Part shown: piece by piece, positions 34,769-43,618 of the stretch
Layout of the letters: every line of letters begins with the position of its first letter
Position numbering within the stretch: the stretch's first letter is position 1
NCBI RefSeq assembly: GCF_009870825.1
Contig: NZ_WTWY01000014.1
Coordinates: 95,512-159,511 of the forward strand
Length of the DNA: 64,000 nt
Source: Paenibacillus sp. USDA918EY
GTDB lineage: Bacteria; Bacillota; Bacilli; Paenibacillales; Paenibacillaceae
Direction of reading: 5' to 3'
Translations under genes and position numbers: made by a program
The notes under the pieces: model-generated
What the model was told of the DNA's origin: nothing
Database searches by the model: none
The model's input: the letters and a program-made list of their open reading frames with translations, nothing else

Positions 34769-34951
34769 ATGGACGTCAAGCGTGCCATGGAAATTTACAC
34801 CGACAAAGAGCACACGTTCGAAGTGAAGCTGGAAGGACAGCCGGTATGGATTGAAAACGTCGACGAGGTAAACGGCATGGCGACGGTGCAGGTCGGAGCC
34901 CGCCCGACCAACACGCAAACCGTTAAAGTGGAGCGTTTGCAGGAAAGTTAA
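34769..34951 (+). CDS. sspH: Small acid-soluble spore protein, H type
   Basis: 60 residues from the ATG at 34769 behind AAAGGATGG; the usual family length is 59-60. The N-terminus MDVKRAMEIY, the centre GQPVWIENVDEVNGMATVQV and the C-terminal VKVERLQES follow the SspH pattern. H-type SASPs are minor spore-core proteins made in the forespore and degraded at germination. The gene confirms an endospore former and is followed by a terminator. Confidence 0.88.
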   Translation: MDVKRAMEIYTDKEHTFEVKLEGQPVWIENVDEVNGMATVQVGARPTNTQTVKVERLQES

Positions 34952-34965
34952 AGGCAGGAAGCAAA

Positions 34966-35007
34966 GAAGCCCGAGTGTCCCTTGAGCAGGGAATTCGGGT
35001 TCTTTTG
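34966..35007 (+). terminator. Rho-independent terminator after sspH
   Basis: AGCCCGA and TCGGGTT arms with an inner CCCT-AGGG stem, followed by CTTTT. Confidence 0.7.
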
Positions 35008-35106
35008 CGTGCAAAATGGCGGCGGGAGCTTTACGGTTCGTTTCAGGCTTTTGATAGGATCGGCTTCAATTTCATAGTTTAACAGATGCCGGCGAAGGAT
35101 TGGTCA

Positions 35107-35135
35107 TTGATCCGGCCAAAAGCTTCTGATAAAAT
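35107..35135 (+). promoter_or_regulatory. Putative sigma-A promoter of the hydrolase gene
   Basis: TTGATC (35107-35112) and TAAAAT (35130-35135) with a 17-base spacer and TGA before the -10 box. Confidence 0.5.
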
Positions 35136-35240
35136 CTACCCGATTAAAGCCTTAAAGCAAGCCGAAAACTTCGATGAGCGGGCATCAGGGATACGAGAGG
35201 CTGGATAAGAGACTTAGGTTCCGGAAAGGTGCTGAAGCTG

Positions 35241-36323
35241 ATGATGTCTGGAAACGATATACCGAAGGTTCAGAGCAATGAAGGCGACGCCGGCAGATGG
35301 AACCTGGATCCATATTTGAATCGGCTGGCCGAAGAGGCGGGAGCCGACATGGCCTTTCGTCCGGGAGCGGATTGGCCGAGCTGGAGGGAAGGGCTGAAAG
35401 AGCGGGTCACTTCTCTTTTGGGCGGTTTTCCCGAGCGCGCTGCGCTGGAGCCTGTCGTGTTGGAACGGACGGTGCTTGCCGACCATATTCGCGAGCGGAT
35501 TGAAATCACGACTTATGAAGGGCTGCGCATGCCGATCTACGTGCTGCTTCCACTGGATGCAGAATCCAACCCTAGGCCTGTCGTCATGGCCTTGCACGGC
35601 CACGGCTACGGCAGCCGGGAAATCGTCGGCCTGGAACCGGACGGCGCGGAACGGAGCGGGCCGCCGGGCTTGCACAAGGATTTTGCGCTGGAGCTTGCAA
35701 GACGCGGGTTCGTGGTCGCGGCCCCGGAGCTTCTCGGCTTTGGCGACCGCAGGCTGGCGGAGGATCTGGAGGGCGACCCGAAAAAAAGCTCCTGCCATCT
35801 TCTTGCCCTGCATCTGCTGATGTCCGGCCGGACGCTTGCCGGGTATCGCGTGTATGAAACGATGCGGGCGATCGATTACATGCAGACAAGGACGGAAGCA
35901 GATCCGGATCGGATCGGGTGCATGGGCATATCCGGGGGAGGTCTCGTCGCTTCGTTTGCGTCCGCATTGGATGAGCGGATCGGGGCTGCGGTCGTGAGCG
36001 GATACGCCAATACGTTCGAGGACAGCATTTTGACCCGAAGCCACTGCATCGACAATTACGTCCCCGGCATCATGCGGGAGGCGCGGATGGCCGACGTGAT
36101 CGGCTTGATTGCGCCGAGGGCGCTCCTGCTGGAAGCGGGAAGCGAAGACCGCGTGTTCCCGCTCGAGGGAGCGAAACGCGCTTACGCTGCGCTTCAACAA
36201 ATTTATGAAGCGGCCGGGGCCAAGGATCGGCTGGAAGCGGACTTTTTTGCCGGAGGGCATGAAATTAGCGGCCGCATCGCCTATGAATGGCTTGCGCGGC
36301 AGCTTGGAAACGCCGAAAAGTAA
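35241..36323 (+). CDS. Alpha/beta hydrolase of the dienelactone hydrolase / acetylxylan esterase type
   Basis: 360 residues from ATG 35241 (a GTG at 35229 is in frame; GGAAAGG lies before both). The fold is shown by PVVMALHGHGYGSRE (oxyanion loop), the nucleophile elbow GISGGG, the acid region EAGSEDRVFP and the histidine in FFAGGHE. The 80-residue N-terminal extension with PGADWPSWREGLKERVTSLLGG is typical of the Abhydrolase_7 group. The substrate is unknown. It is monocistronic between its promoter and a shared terminator. Confidence 0.82.
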   Translation: MMSGNDIPKVQSNEGDAGRWNLDPYLNRLAEEAGADMAFRPGADWPSWREGLKERVTSLLGGFPERAALEPVVLERTVLADHIRERIEITTYEGLRMPIYVLLPLDAESNPRPVVMALHGHGYGSREIVGLEPDGAERSGPPGLHKDFALELARRGFVVAAPELLGFGDRRLAEDLEGDPKKSSCHLLALHLLMSGRTLAGYRVYETMRAIDYMQTRTEADPDRIGCMGISGGGLVASFASALDERIGAAVVSGYANTFEDSILTRSHCIDNYVPGIMREARMADVIGLIAPRALLLEAGSEDRVFPLEGAKRAYAALQQIYEAAGAKDRLEADFFAGGHEISGRIAYEWLARQLGNAEK

Positions 36324-36332
36324 TCGTCGGTT

Positions 36333-36373
36333 AAAGGAGATGCCGTCATCGCCGGGCGGTCATCTCCTTTTTC
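36333..36373. terminator. Bidirectional terminator between the hydrolase and GNAT genes
   Basis: AAAGGAGATG (36333-36342) and CATCTCCTTT (36361-36370) with an inner GCC-GGC stem, followed by TTTTTC. Confidence 0.8.
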
Positions 36374-36381
36374 TCGTTGCC

Positions 36382-36924
36382 CTATACCACTCGATCGAGC
36401 AAGGAGGTCGAATGCAAGTCGAGCCGGTAGCCTTTCACGAGCGTCTCCCCGTTCCGAATATCCGTTTCGTAAGCCCGTTTAAAACCCAAGCGCTCATACA
36501 GCTGAATGGCGGAAGCCATCATGTCCGAGGTATGCAAATGAAGGGCCGAAGCGTCAAGCAAAACCGCTCTGTGCGCGGCTTCACGAATGAGGAGCGTGGC
36601 GATCCCGCGTCCGCGGTAAGCGGGCGAAACGGCCAACAGCCGAATGATCGGCGACTCAATGCCCAATTCGGGTTTGCCGTAGGCTGCCTCCGAAGATAAA
36701 AACAATTGCGCGCTGCCGACGATTTCGCCGTCAAGCACGGCAACGAGCCGGGCATACGGACCGTTTCCGTAAACGGAGTTTCGGATCGAATCCCGGTATT
36801 CCTCCCAGCGGGGCTGCGGAAGATCGAAGGCGTATTGCTGGTAAGCTTCGAGCATGACCTGCGCGATTTTTTTTCGCTCCGATTCCTTTGCGTCGCGGAT
36901 GATGATTTCTGGTGCTGCCGTCAT
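36382..36924 (-). CDS. GNAT family N-acetyltransferase
   Basis: 180 residues from the ATG at 36924 with GAGGAG 9 bases upstream; a GTG at 36933 abuts that site. The acetyl-CoA loop is SPAYRGRGIATLLI, and IQLYERLGFKRAYE closes the fold. It is divergent from the LysR gene that heads the S-modified-cysteine-type cluster. B. subtilis versions of that pathway start with N-acetylation by a GNAT enzyme (YxeL/YtmI), so this protein is a candidate for that step, though position is the only evidence. Confidence 0.85.
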   Translation of the reverse strand: MTAAPEIIIRDAKESERKKIAQVMLEAYQQYAFDLPQPRWEEYRDSIRNSVYGNGPYARLVAVLDGEIVGSAQLFLSSEAAYGKPELGIESPIIRLLAVSPAYRGRGIATLLIREAAHRAVLLDASALHLHTSDMMASAIQLYERLGFKRAYETDIRNGETLVKGYRLDLHSTSLLDRVV

Positions 36925-37196
36925 AAGAATCACTCCTCTTCTTCTTTTTTCTCTAATTTGTTGACCAGTATAACGCTAAAATCCGAGTAAACATATATGA
37001 AATAACAAATTTCAATGTTCTTATTAAAAAAATCAATGGTACGGGTTGGGGTGAAGTTTCGATGTTCAACCTTCATATAAGGATTGACAATAAAATTCCA
37101 ACTCCCTAAGATAAGAATAATTTATGGAAATGCTGCTGTTGTAAAACCATGTAAGTTTATGTGAATAATAAGTATTTGCATTTGGAGGTGGACTTT

Positions 37197-38075
37197 TTGA
37201 ATATCGAAAATATCGAAGCCTTTGTCTACATCAATCACTACGGCAGTTTCAACAAGGCGGCGGACGTCCTTTTTTTGTCGCAGCCTACCGTGACCGCACG
37301 GATTCAGTCGCTGGAGCGCGAGCTGGACTGCAAGCTTTTTGACCGGTTCGGAAAACAGATCCATCTCACGGATAAAGGCAAGCAGTTTCTCCCCTACGCC
37401 CAGCAAATCCTTCAGACGTATCAAAAAGGCAAACACCAACTCCACTCCAAACGGATCGTGCCCAATGAATTGCGGATCGGGTGCACCGTGTCGGTATCCA
37501 ATTACTTGATGCCGTATCTGTTAACGCAGCTGAGCGAAAGGTTTGCGGACATCAAATTCAAAATAACGACGGCCACGACGGATGAGCTTGCCGGCAAGCT
37601 GTCTTCGGGAGAGCTGGATTTGGCCTTTGTGCGCAAGCTGATGAATCCCGCCTTTCAGTCCTATTCCTTTTTCGAGGACCCGATCCGTTTGTACGTCTAT
37701 AAGGAACACCCGCTTGCGACAGCAGGAAGGGCATCGATCCGGGACATCCGGCATGAAAAGCTGATCTTTTTCGAATGCGGCTCGCTTGACTGGCTGCGGA
37801 TCCACCGCGTGTTCGAAAGCTTGGAGCAGCCCCCGGGCATCGTGTATCAGGTCGACAATTCCGAAACGGCCAAGAAGCTTGTGCTGCGCAGGGCCGGAAT
37901 TTGCTTCCTGCCCGGGCTGTGCGTTCAGCAGGAGGTCGAAGCCGGGCTGCTCGTGCCCGTGGACATTACCGAAACGGCCGGAATCGCCTTGCAAACGAAC
38001 CTGATCACGTTAACCGGCGAGCATACGGAATTTGCGGAAGCGCTTCTGGAATGGGGCGGTCGCCCATCGGATTAA
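37197..38075 (+). CDS. LysR family transcriptional regulator (YtlI-like position)
   Basis: 292 residues from TTG 37197, 7 bases behind GGAGGTG; this start gives the standard LysR N-terminus NIENIEAFVYINHYGSFNKA, whereas an upstream in-frame start adds 12 residues over the binding site. The winged HTH (LSQPTVTARIQSLERELDCKLF) is followed by the two-lobed effector domain. It lies just before a cystine-type transporter operon in the same direction, as YtlI does before ytmIJKLMN in B. subtilis, and probably activates it in response to sulfur state. Confidence 0.9.
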   Translation: MNIENIEAFVYINHYGSFNKAADVLFLSQPTVTARIQSLERELDCKLFDRFGKQIHLTDKGKQFLPYAQQILQTYQKGKHQLHSKRIVPNELRIGCTVSVSNYLMPYLLTQLSERFADIKFKITTATTDELAGKLSSGELDLAFVRKLMNPAFQSYSFFEDPIRLYVYKEHPLATAGRASIRDIRHEKLIFFECGSLDWLRIHRVFESLEQPPGIVYQVDNSETAKKLVLRRAGICFLPGLCVQQEVEAGLLVPVDITETAGIALQTNLITLTGEHTEFAEALLEWGGRPSD

Positions 38076-38090
38076 GGATTTGCATCGTTG

Positions 38091-38107
38091 AATAGAAAAA
38101 CTCTATT
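38091..38107 (+). promoter_or_regulatory. Candidate LysR box before the transporter operon
   Basis: AATAGA-aaaac-TCTATT, a dyad containing the T-N11-A signature of LysR-type regulators, 97 bases before the lipoprotein ATG. Confidence 0.45.
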
Positions 38108-38203
38108 AGACGCGTGCGGCAAATCGCGGTAAAGTTAGTGTCAACCAATTCATACTAAACAGATTGGAATTCATTAAATTAGATGGAAAAAGGGGATGAG
38201 ATC

Positions 38204-39046
38204 ATGCGAAAAACATGGACATTGGCCGCTTTGCTGCTGCTTGCGGGGGTGATGGCCGGTTGCGGGAACGGTGCCGGGAAAACGGCGGATCCGGCGAAAG
38301 AAGGCACCGCCAACGCCTCCTCGGGGTCGGTCAAAAAAATCGTCGTCGGCACCGGGACGAATTTTCCGAAAGTGTGCTTTATCGACGAAAACGGCAAGCT
38401 GACCGGCTTTGACGTCGAACTGGTCAGGGAAATCGATAAGCGATTGCCGCAATACGAGTTCGAACTGCAAACCCAGGAATTCGCCAACCTCCTCCTCAGC
38501 CTGGAGACGAAAAAAATAGATTTTGTCGCGCACGAGATGGAAAAAAATCCGGAGCGCGAACAAAAATATCTGTTCAACAAAGAGCCTTACGCCCACTGGA
38601 GAAACAAAATCCTCGTAGCCAAGGACAATGACTCCATCCATTCGCTGGACGATTTGAAAGGCAAGAAAGTGCTGACCGGGGCGACAAGCGCCGAGGCGCA
38701 AATTTTAGAAAACTACAACAAGAAAAACAACAACGCGATCAACATCGTGTATCAAAGCGGAGCCGCGCGGGATTCGGTGAGCCAGATCACCAGCGGACGC
38801 GTCGAAGCCACGATCGGCGCCGATTTCTCGCTGCCGCTGATCGACCCGCAGGGCAAGCTGAAGACGACCGGGGACGATTTGTCCGAAGCCGACATTCTTT
38901 TCGTATTCCGCAAGGATGATCCGGAGTCGCAGAAGCTGGCCGACGACATTGACGGCGCCATCAAGGAATTGAAGACGGACGGCACGTTAGGCAAACTCAG
39001 CAAGCAGTGGCTGGGCGACGACTTTACGGCCGATTCCAAGCAATAA
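38204..39046 (+). CDS. Amino acid (cystine-type) ABC transporter, substrate-binding lipoprotein
   Basis: 280 residues from ATG 38204 behind AGGGGATGA. Signal peptide with lipobox VMAGC, so Cys20 is lipid-anchored. The SBP_bac_3 domain (IVVGTGTNFPKVCFIDENGKLTGF) is of the polar amino acid group. With the next three genes it makes a complete importer like TcyJKLMN (YtmJKLMN), which brings in cystine and related compounds. The scavenging enzymes downstream suggest S-substituted cysteines as cargo. Confidence 0.92.
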   Translation: MRKTWTLAALLLLAGVMAGCGNGAGKTADPAKEGTANASSGSVKKIVVGTGTNFPKVCFIDENGKLTGFDVELVREIDKRLPQYEFELQTQEFANLLLSLETKKIDFVAHEMEKNPEREQKYLFNKEPYAHWRNKILVAKDNDSIHSLDDLKGKKVLTGATSAEAQILENYNKKNNNAINIVYQSGAARDSVSQITSGRVEATIGADFSLPLIDPQGKLKTTGDDLSEADILFVFRKDDPESQKLADDIDGAIKELKTDGTLGKLSKQWLGDDFTADSKQ

Positions 39047-39089
39047 GCCACGCAGCGAATCGAACAAATCGTAAGGGAGGAGGGGACTC

Positions 39090-39875
39090 ATGGGAGCGCC
39101 GTTTGATTACACGTATATTTTCGGGTATTTTCCAAAGCTGCTGTCGACGCTGGGCATCACCCTGCTGATCGTGGCAGGTTCGCTTCTGGCGGGGATCGTC
39201 GTCTCGTTTCTCATCGCCCTTCCCCGCCTGTACCGGATTCCGGTGCTGAACGGCCTCGCCAGGGTATACGTCTCCTTTTTCCGCGGGACGCCGATCTTGA
39301 TCCAGCTGTTCCTGTTTTATTACGGCCTTCCCGAAATGCTGAAGCTGGTTCATATCGACATGTCCAAAGCTCCGGTGCTCGTATTCGTCATTTTGACTTA
39401 CGGCCTTCATACCGGCGCATTTATGTCCGAAACGATCCGGGCTTCGGTGACGGCGGTGGACCGGGGACAGGTGGAGGCGGCGTATGCCGTCGGGATGAAG
39501 GGGTATCAGGCGTTCAGCCGGATCGTGCTGCCGCAGGCGCTGGCGATTGCGGTTCCGGTGTTTTCGAACCTTGTCATCGCACTGCTCAAGGACACGTCGC
39601 TGGCGTTCACTTTGGGCGTGATGGAAATGACGGGCAAAGCGGAGACGCTGGGCGCGCTGACGCAGCATTTTGTCGAAGCCTACATTTCGCTCGCACTGAT
39701 TTATCTGGCCGTCAGCCTGACGCTGGAGAAGCTGCTGCGGATCGCGGAGCGCCGTTTGCTGCGGCATGAGCTGCCCGATCCTGCGGGGCAAAGACGGTTC
39801 CGGCTGCAAAGGAAACGCGGTTACCGGCGGCTGATCGCCGACATCGGTTCGGGCAAAGGAGGAGCGGAAGCATGA
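39090..39875 (+). CDS. Amino acid ABC transporter permease (TcyL/YtmL-like)
   Basis: 261 residues with an RBS AAGGGAGGAGG. Five transmembrane helices; the EAA loop is GQVEAAYAVGMKGYQAFSRIVLPQA. HisM family. It overlaps the next permease by four bases (ATGA). The C-terminal 35 residues are an arginine-rich extension beyond the usual end. Confidence 0.92.
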   Translation: MGAPFDYTYIFGYFPKLLSTLGITLLIVAGSLLAGIVVSFLIALPRLYRIPVLNGLARVYVSFFRGTPILIQLFLFYYGLPEMLKLVHIDMSKAPVLVFVILTYGLHTGAFMSETIRASVTAVDRGQVEAAYAVGMKGYQAFSRIVLPQALAIAVPVFSNLVIALLKDTSLAFTLGVMEMTGKAETLGALTQHFVEAYISLALIYLAVSLTLEKLLRIAERRLLRHELPDPAGQRRFRLQRKRGYRRLIADIGSGKGGAEA

Positions 39876-40582
39876 AAATCGATCCTTCATTCATTTGGAC
39901 GGCTTTTACCCAACTGCTGCCGTCGATTCCCACGACGCTGGCGATTACGGCCGTATCCGTTTCATGCGGGTTTATTATCGGCCTGATCGCCGCGCTGCTT
40001 CGGATCTACAAAATCCCCGTCCTGGGGCAAATCGCATCCGGTTACGTGACCTTTATCCGGGGAACCCCGATGCTCACCCATCTGCTGCTGATCTATTTCG
40101 GGCTGCCGATGCTGCTGGACGCCGTGTCCGTGCGGTTCGGGTGGGGATTCAAATCCACCTCCATCCCGATGATCGGCTTTGCTTTCATTTCCTTTTCGAT
40201 TACGGCGGGGGCCTACATGTCGGAAGTGATCCGCTCCGGACTGCTTGCCGTGAGCCGGGGGCAATTGGAAGCGGCCTACTCGATCGGGATGACGACGCCG
40301 CAGGCGCTGCGGCGGATCATCTTTCCGCAAGCCCTTGGGGCGAGCCTGCCGAATTTGTCCAATTCGGTCATCGGGATGCTGCACGGCTCCACGCTTGCTT
40401 TTGCCGTATCCGTGGTGGAAATCAACGCGAAGGCGCAAATCGTCGCATCGACCAATTGGAAGTTTTTCGAGGCGTATTTGGCGGCGGCCGTCATCTTCTG
40501 GGGACTGACGCTTTTGATCGAAAGGCTGACCGCGGTCATCGAGAAACGGATCAATCTATACAATCGGGGGGGAGTAGCATGA
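39872..40582 (+). CDS. Amino acid ABC transporter permease (TcyM/YtmM-like)
   Basis: 236 residues, second half of the heterodimeric channel. The EAA loop is GQLEAAYSIGMTTPQALRRIIFPQA; four to five transmembrane helices, FIRGTPMLTHLLLIYFGLP typical of the HisMQ family. It overlaps both neighbours by ATGA, so the three genes are tightly coupled. Confidence 0.92.
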   Translation: MKIDPSFIWTAFTQLLPSIPTTLAITAVSVSCGFIIGLIAALLRIYKIPVLGQIASGYVTFIRGTPMLTHLLLIYFGLPMLLDAVSVRFGWGFKSTSIPMIGFAFISFSITAGAYMSEVIRSGLLAVSRGQLEAAYSIGMTTPQALRRIIFPQALGASLPNLSNSVIGMLHGSTLAFAVSVVEINAKAQIVASTNWKFFEAYLAAAVIFWGLTLLIERLTAVIEKRINLYNRGGVA

Positions 40583-41331
40583 TTAAGCTGGCCCATATCG
40601 CCAAGTCTTTCGGGCGCCATCAGGTGTTGAAGGACATCAATCTGACCGTGCAAAAAGGCGAGGTGGTCGTCATTCTCGGCCCCAGCGGCTCCGGGAAAAC
40701 GACGCTCCTGCGCTGCGTGAACGCGCTGGAGAAGCCAAATGACGGCGAGATCAAGATCGGCGATTACACCTTCGACTGCAAGCGTGCCGGCAAAAAAGAC
40801 GTCTATCGGCTCCGCCAAAAATCGGCGATGGTGTTTCAGCAATACAATCTGTTCAAACATAAAACCGCGCTGGAAAACGTGATGGAAGGCCTTGTCATCG
40901 TCAAAAAGCTGCCGAAAGAAGAAGCGAAAGCCCGCAGCATCGCGGTGTTGGAAAAGGTAGGGCTCGGCGGCAAGCTGGATGCTTATCCGAGCCAGCTTTC
41001 CGGGGGACAACAGCAGCGCGTGGGGATCGCCCGGGCGCTGGCGCTCGAACCCGAAGTCATCCTGTTCGACGAACCGACATCGGCGCTCGATCCGGAGCTT
41101 GTCGGCGAAGTGCTGGCGGTCATCCGGAAAATTGCAAAGGAAGGCATCACGATGATCGTCGTCACGCACGAGATGGGGTTTGCCAGGGACGTGGCGAATC
41201 ACGTGGTGTTTATGGACGGGGGCGTCATCGTCGAGGAGGGCACCCCGTCGGAGCTTTTCAACCATCCCCAAGAGGAGCGGACGAAACAATTCCTTAAACG
41301 GATCACTCCGGAATTGAACTATAGCATTTAG
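40579..41331 (+). CDS. Amino acid ABC transporter ATPase (TcyN/YtmN-like)
   Basis: 250 residues. Walker A GPSGSGKTT, Q-loop VFQQYNLFKHKTALENV, signature LSGGQQQRVGIARAL, Walker B VILFDEPTSALDPE and the H-loop VVTHEMGFARDVA are all present: a full-length polar amino acid importer ATPase. GGGGGGAG precedes the ATG. The flavin monooxygenase gene follows after 12 bases. Confidence 0.94.
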   Translation: MIKLAHIAKSFGRHQVLKDINLTVQKGEVVVILGPSGSGKTTLLRCVNALEKPNDGEIKIGDYTFDCKRAGKKDVYRLRQKSAMVFQQYNLFKHKTALENVMEGLVIVKKLPKEEAKARSIAVLEKVGLGGKLDAYPSQLSGGQQQRVGIARALALEPEVILFDEPTSALDPELVGEVLAVIRKIAKEGITMIVVTHEMGFARDVANHVVFMDGGVIVEEGTPSELFNHPQEERTKQFLKRITPELNYSI

Positions 41332-41343
41332 GAGGACAAAACA

Positions 41344-42360
41344 ATGGCGATTACGATAAGCGTTCTCGATCAAAGCCCGATTTACCCGGGGGAAACGGGG
41401 GCCGAAGCCTTGGCCCGCACGGTGCTGCTGGCGCAGACATCGGAGAGGCTCGGATTCCGGCGTTTCTGGGTGTCGGAGCATCATGATTCCGAGCAGCTGG
41501 CGGGCTCTTCCCCGGAGGTGCTGATCTCCTATCTGCTGGCCAAAACGGACCGCATCCGCATCGGATCGGGCGGCGTCATGCTGCAGCATTACAGCCCGTA
41601 CAAGGTGGCCGAAAATTTCAACGTGCTGTCCTCCCTGGCGCCGGGGCGCGTCGATCTCGGCATCGGGCGGGCGCCGGGCGGTTTGCCCCGCAGCACGCAG
41701 GCGCTGCAGCGCGGAAATGCCGATGCCGCATCGTTGACGGAGAAAATCGTCGAGCTGGACGGGTATGTGCACAACCGCCTCGCTCCGGACCATCCTTTGA
41801 CCGGGCTGAAGGCTTCTCCGCTGCCGGAGCAGCCTCCTGAAATATATGTGCTGGGCGCCAGCGTCGGCAGCGCGGAAATCGCGGCGAACCTTGGTTTGCC
41901 GTACGTGTTCTCTTTGTTTATCAACGGGGACGAGAACGTTGCACTTGAGGCAGTCCGGACATACCGGGAGGGATTTAACGCCGAGCGCGGCGCGCAGCCG
42001 CAGGCGATCATTGCGCTTGCGGTGGCCGTGGCCGATACGGAGGAGGAAGCGGAGAGCCTCGTCTCTTCCCAGAAGCTGGTGAAAATCCACCTCGCCAGCG
42101 GCAAAACGCTTACGCTCGGCACCCGCGAGCAAGCGGAAGAATTCGGCCGGCAGGCAAACGAAGAATATACGATCGAAGAGCAGGAGCCGTTTATTACTAA
42201 AGGTACGAAGGCATCCGTCCGTGAAAAGCTTGAGGCGCTTCAACGTTCATCCGGCGTGGATGAGTTCATTGTGACAAGCAATATCGCCCCGTTCGAAAAG
42301 CGGCTCCGGTCGTTCGAACTGCTGAGCGAGGCGCTGAACGAGGCCGTGGCGGAGGTGTAA
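41344..42360 (+). CDS. LLM class flavin-dependent oxidoreductase (YtmO-like)
   Basis: 338 residues, RBS AGGAGGA. The N-terminus ISVLDQSPIYPGETGAEAL, FWVSEHHDSEQLAGSSPEVL and GRVDLGIGRAPGG mark the MsnO8/YtmO subgroup, the same as the gene at 1265. In B. subtilis ytmO sits directly after ytmN, as here. It probably oxidises a sulfur or carbon site of an imported S-modified cysteine using FMNH2 and O2, with flavin from the reductase at 46958. Confidence 0.88.
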   Translation: MAITISVLDQSPIYPGETGAEALARTVLLAQTSERLGFRRFWVSEHHDSEQLAGSSPEVLISYLLAKTDRIRIGSGGVMLQHYSPYKVAENFNVLSSLAPGRVDLGIGRAPGGLPRSTQALQRGNADAASLTEKIVELDGYVHNRLAPDHPLTGLKASPLPEQPPEIYVLGASVGSAEIAANLGLPYVFSLFINGDENVALEAVRTYREGFNAERGAQPQAIIALAVAVADTEEEAESLVSSQKLVKIHLASGKTLTLGTREQAEEFGRQANEEYTIEEQEPFITKGTKASVREKLEALQRSSGVDEFIVTSNIAPFEKRLRSFELLSEALNEAVAEV

Positions 42361-42436
42361 AGGGCACGCACGACACGTCCGGAATCACCTGCATAAACGG
42401 TTTCAAAGGATCTGCATTTTACAGGAGGTGGGGGAG

Positions 42437-43618
42437 ATGACAGGCCACAAACTGGAGCCGGTGCCCGAAACCGGCTATGACAAATTCATAAGCATGCGCC
42501 GCCATTTGCACCGGTATCCGGAGCTGTCGAATGAGGAGTTCGAAACGACGAAATCGATCCGGACATGGCTTGCGGAAGCGGATATCCGGATCCTGGACTA
42601 CCCCTTGGCGACAGGGGTCGTGGCCGAGGTCGGCGGCCGAAAGCCCGGACCTCTCATCGCGCTGCGGGCGGATATCGACGCGCTGCCGGTTCGGGAGGAG
42701 ACGGGGCTGCCCTTCGCATCCGCGATTCCCGGCAAAATGCATGCCTGCGGGCATGATTTCCACACCGCGGTGTTAATCGGGACGGCGTATGCCCTGAAAG
42801 AAAAGGAAAACGAGCTGCGGGGAACGGTCAGGCTGATTTTTCAGCCTGCCGAGGAAAAGGCGAAGGGAGCCAAGCAGGTGATCGACAGCGGCGCGCTTGA
42901 AGGAGTGCAGGCCATTTTCGGCATGCATAACAAGCCGGATTTGCCGGTCGGAACCGTCGGCATCAAAAGCGGGCCGCTCATGGCCGCCGCCGACGGCTTT
43001 ACCGTCAAAATCGAAGGGAAAGGCTCCCACGCGGCGGTTCCGGAAGCCGGGCTTGATCCGATCGTTACGGCCGCCCATGTCATTACGGCGCTCCAGTCCA
43101 TCGTGAGCCGGAACGTCAGCGCCCTGCAGAGCGCAGTGATCAGCGTGACTCAGCTTCACAGCGGAACGTCCTGGAACGTGATCCCGGATCAAGCGGTGCT
43201 GGAAGGAACGATCCGGACGTTCGACGAGTCGGTGCGCGGGCAGGTGCTGGAGCGTTTCGGCCGGGTGGTCGAAGGCGTCACGGCCGCTCTGGGCGCGAGT
43301 GCCGGCGTGCGCTGGATTGAAGGTCCGCCCCCGGTAAACAACGACGAAGCGCTTGCGAGGCTGGGCATCGAAGCTGCGGCCGCGGCCGGACTCCATGCGA
43401 TAGAGCCTTCGCCGTCGCCGGCAGGCGAAGATTTTGCCGTATATCAGCGGAAAATTCCGGGATTATTCGTATTTATGGGGACGGCGGGAACGCAGGAGTG
43501 GCATCATCCGGCTTTTACGCTTGATGAAGCCGCGATTCCGGTCAGCATCCGTTTCTTTACGGAACTGGCCGAACACGCTTTGGAACGGCTTCGTCCCACC
43601 GGAGGTGAACGGCGATAG
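42437..43618 (+). CDS. M20 family amidohydrolase (YtnL/YxeP-like N-acyl amino acid deacylase)
   Basis: 393 residues from ATG 42437, 6 bases behind AGGAGGTG. Metal-site motifs are visible: HACGHDFHTA, FQPAEEKAKGA, GMHNKPDLP, and GEDFAVY near the C-terminus; the lid domain lies between. The YtnL/YxeP group removes N-acetyl groups from modified cysteines after oxidation. The stop TAG overlaps the ATA codon that appears to begin the next gene. Confidence 0.9.
   Translation: MTGHKLEPVPETGYDKFISMRRHLHRYPELSNEEFETTKSIRTWLAEADIRILDYPLATGVVAEVGGRKPGPLIALRADIDALPVREETGLPFASAIPGKMHACGHDFHTAVLIGTAYALKEKENELRGTVRLIFQPAEEKAKGAKQVIDSGALEGVQAIFGMHNKPDLPVGTVGIKSGPLMAAADGFTVKIEGKGSHAAVPEAGLDPIVTAAHVITALQSIVSRNVSALQSAVISVTQLHSGTSWNVIPDQAVLEGTIRTFDESVRGQVLERFGRVVEGVTAALGASAGVRWIEGPPPVNNDEALARLGIEAAAAAGLHAIEPSPSPAGEDFAVYQRKIPGLFVFMGTAGTQEWHHPAFTLDEAAIPVSIRFFTELAEHALERLRPTGGERR

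Noticed and set aside
34966..35240. Riboswitch before the DLH-type hydrolase
   Set aside because: Only the sspH terminator and promoter-like boxes are seen; there is no conserved aptamer pattern and the distance from promoter to start is short.
40276..42243. A 655-codon minus-strand frame across the ATPase and YtmO-like genes
   Set aside because: It crosses two intact genes and has no motifs; the tight ATGA overlaps on the plus strand leave no doubt about the coding strand.
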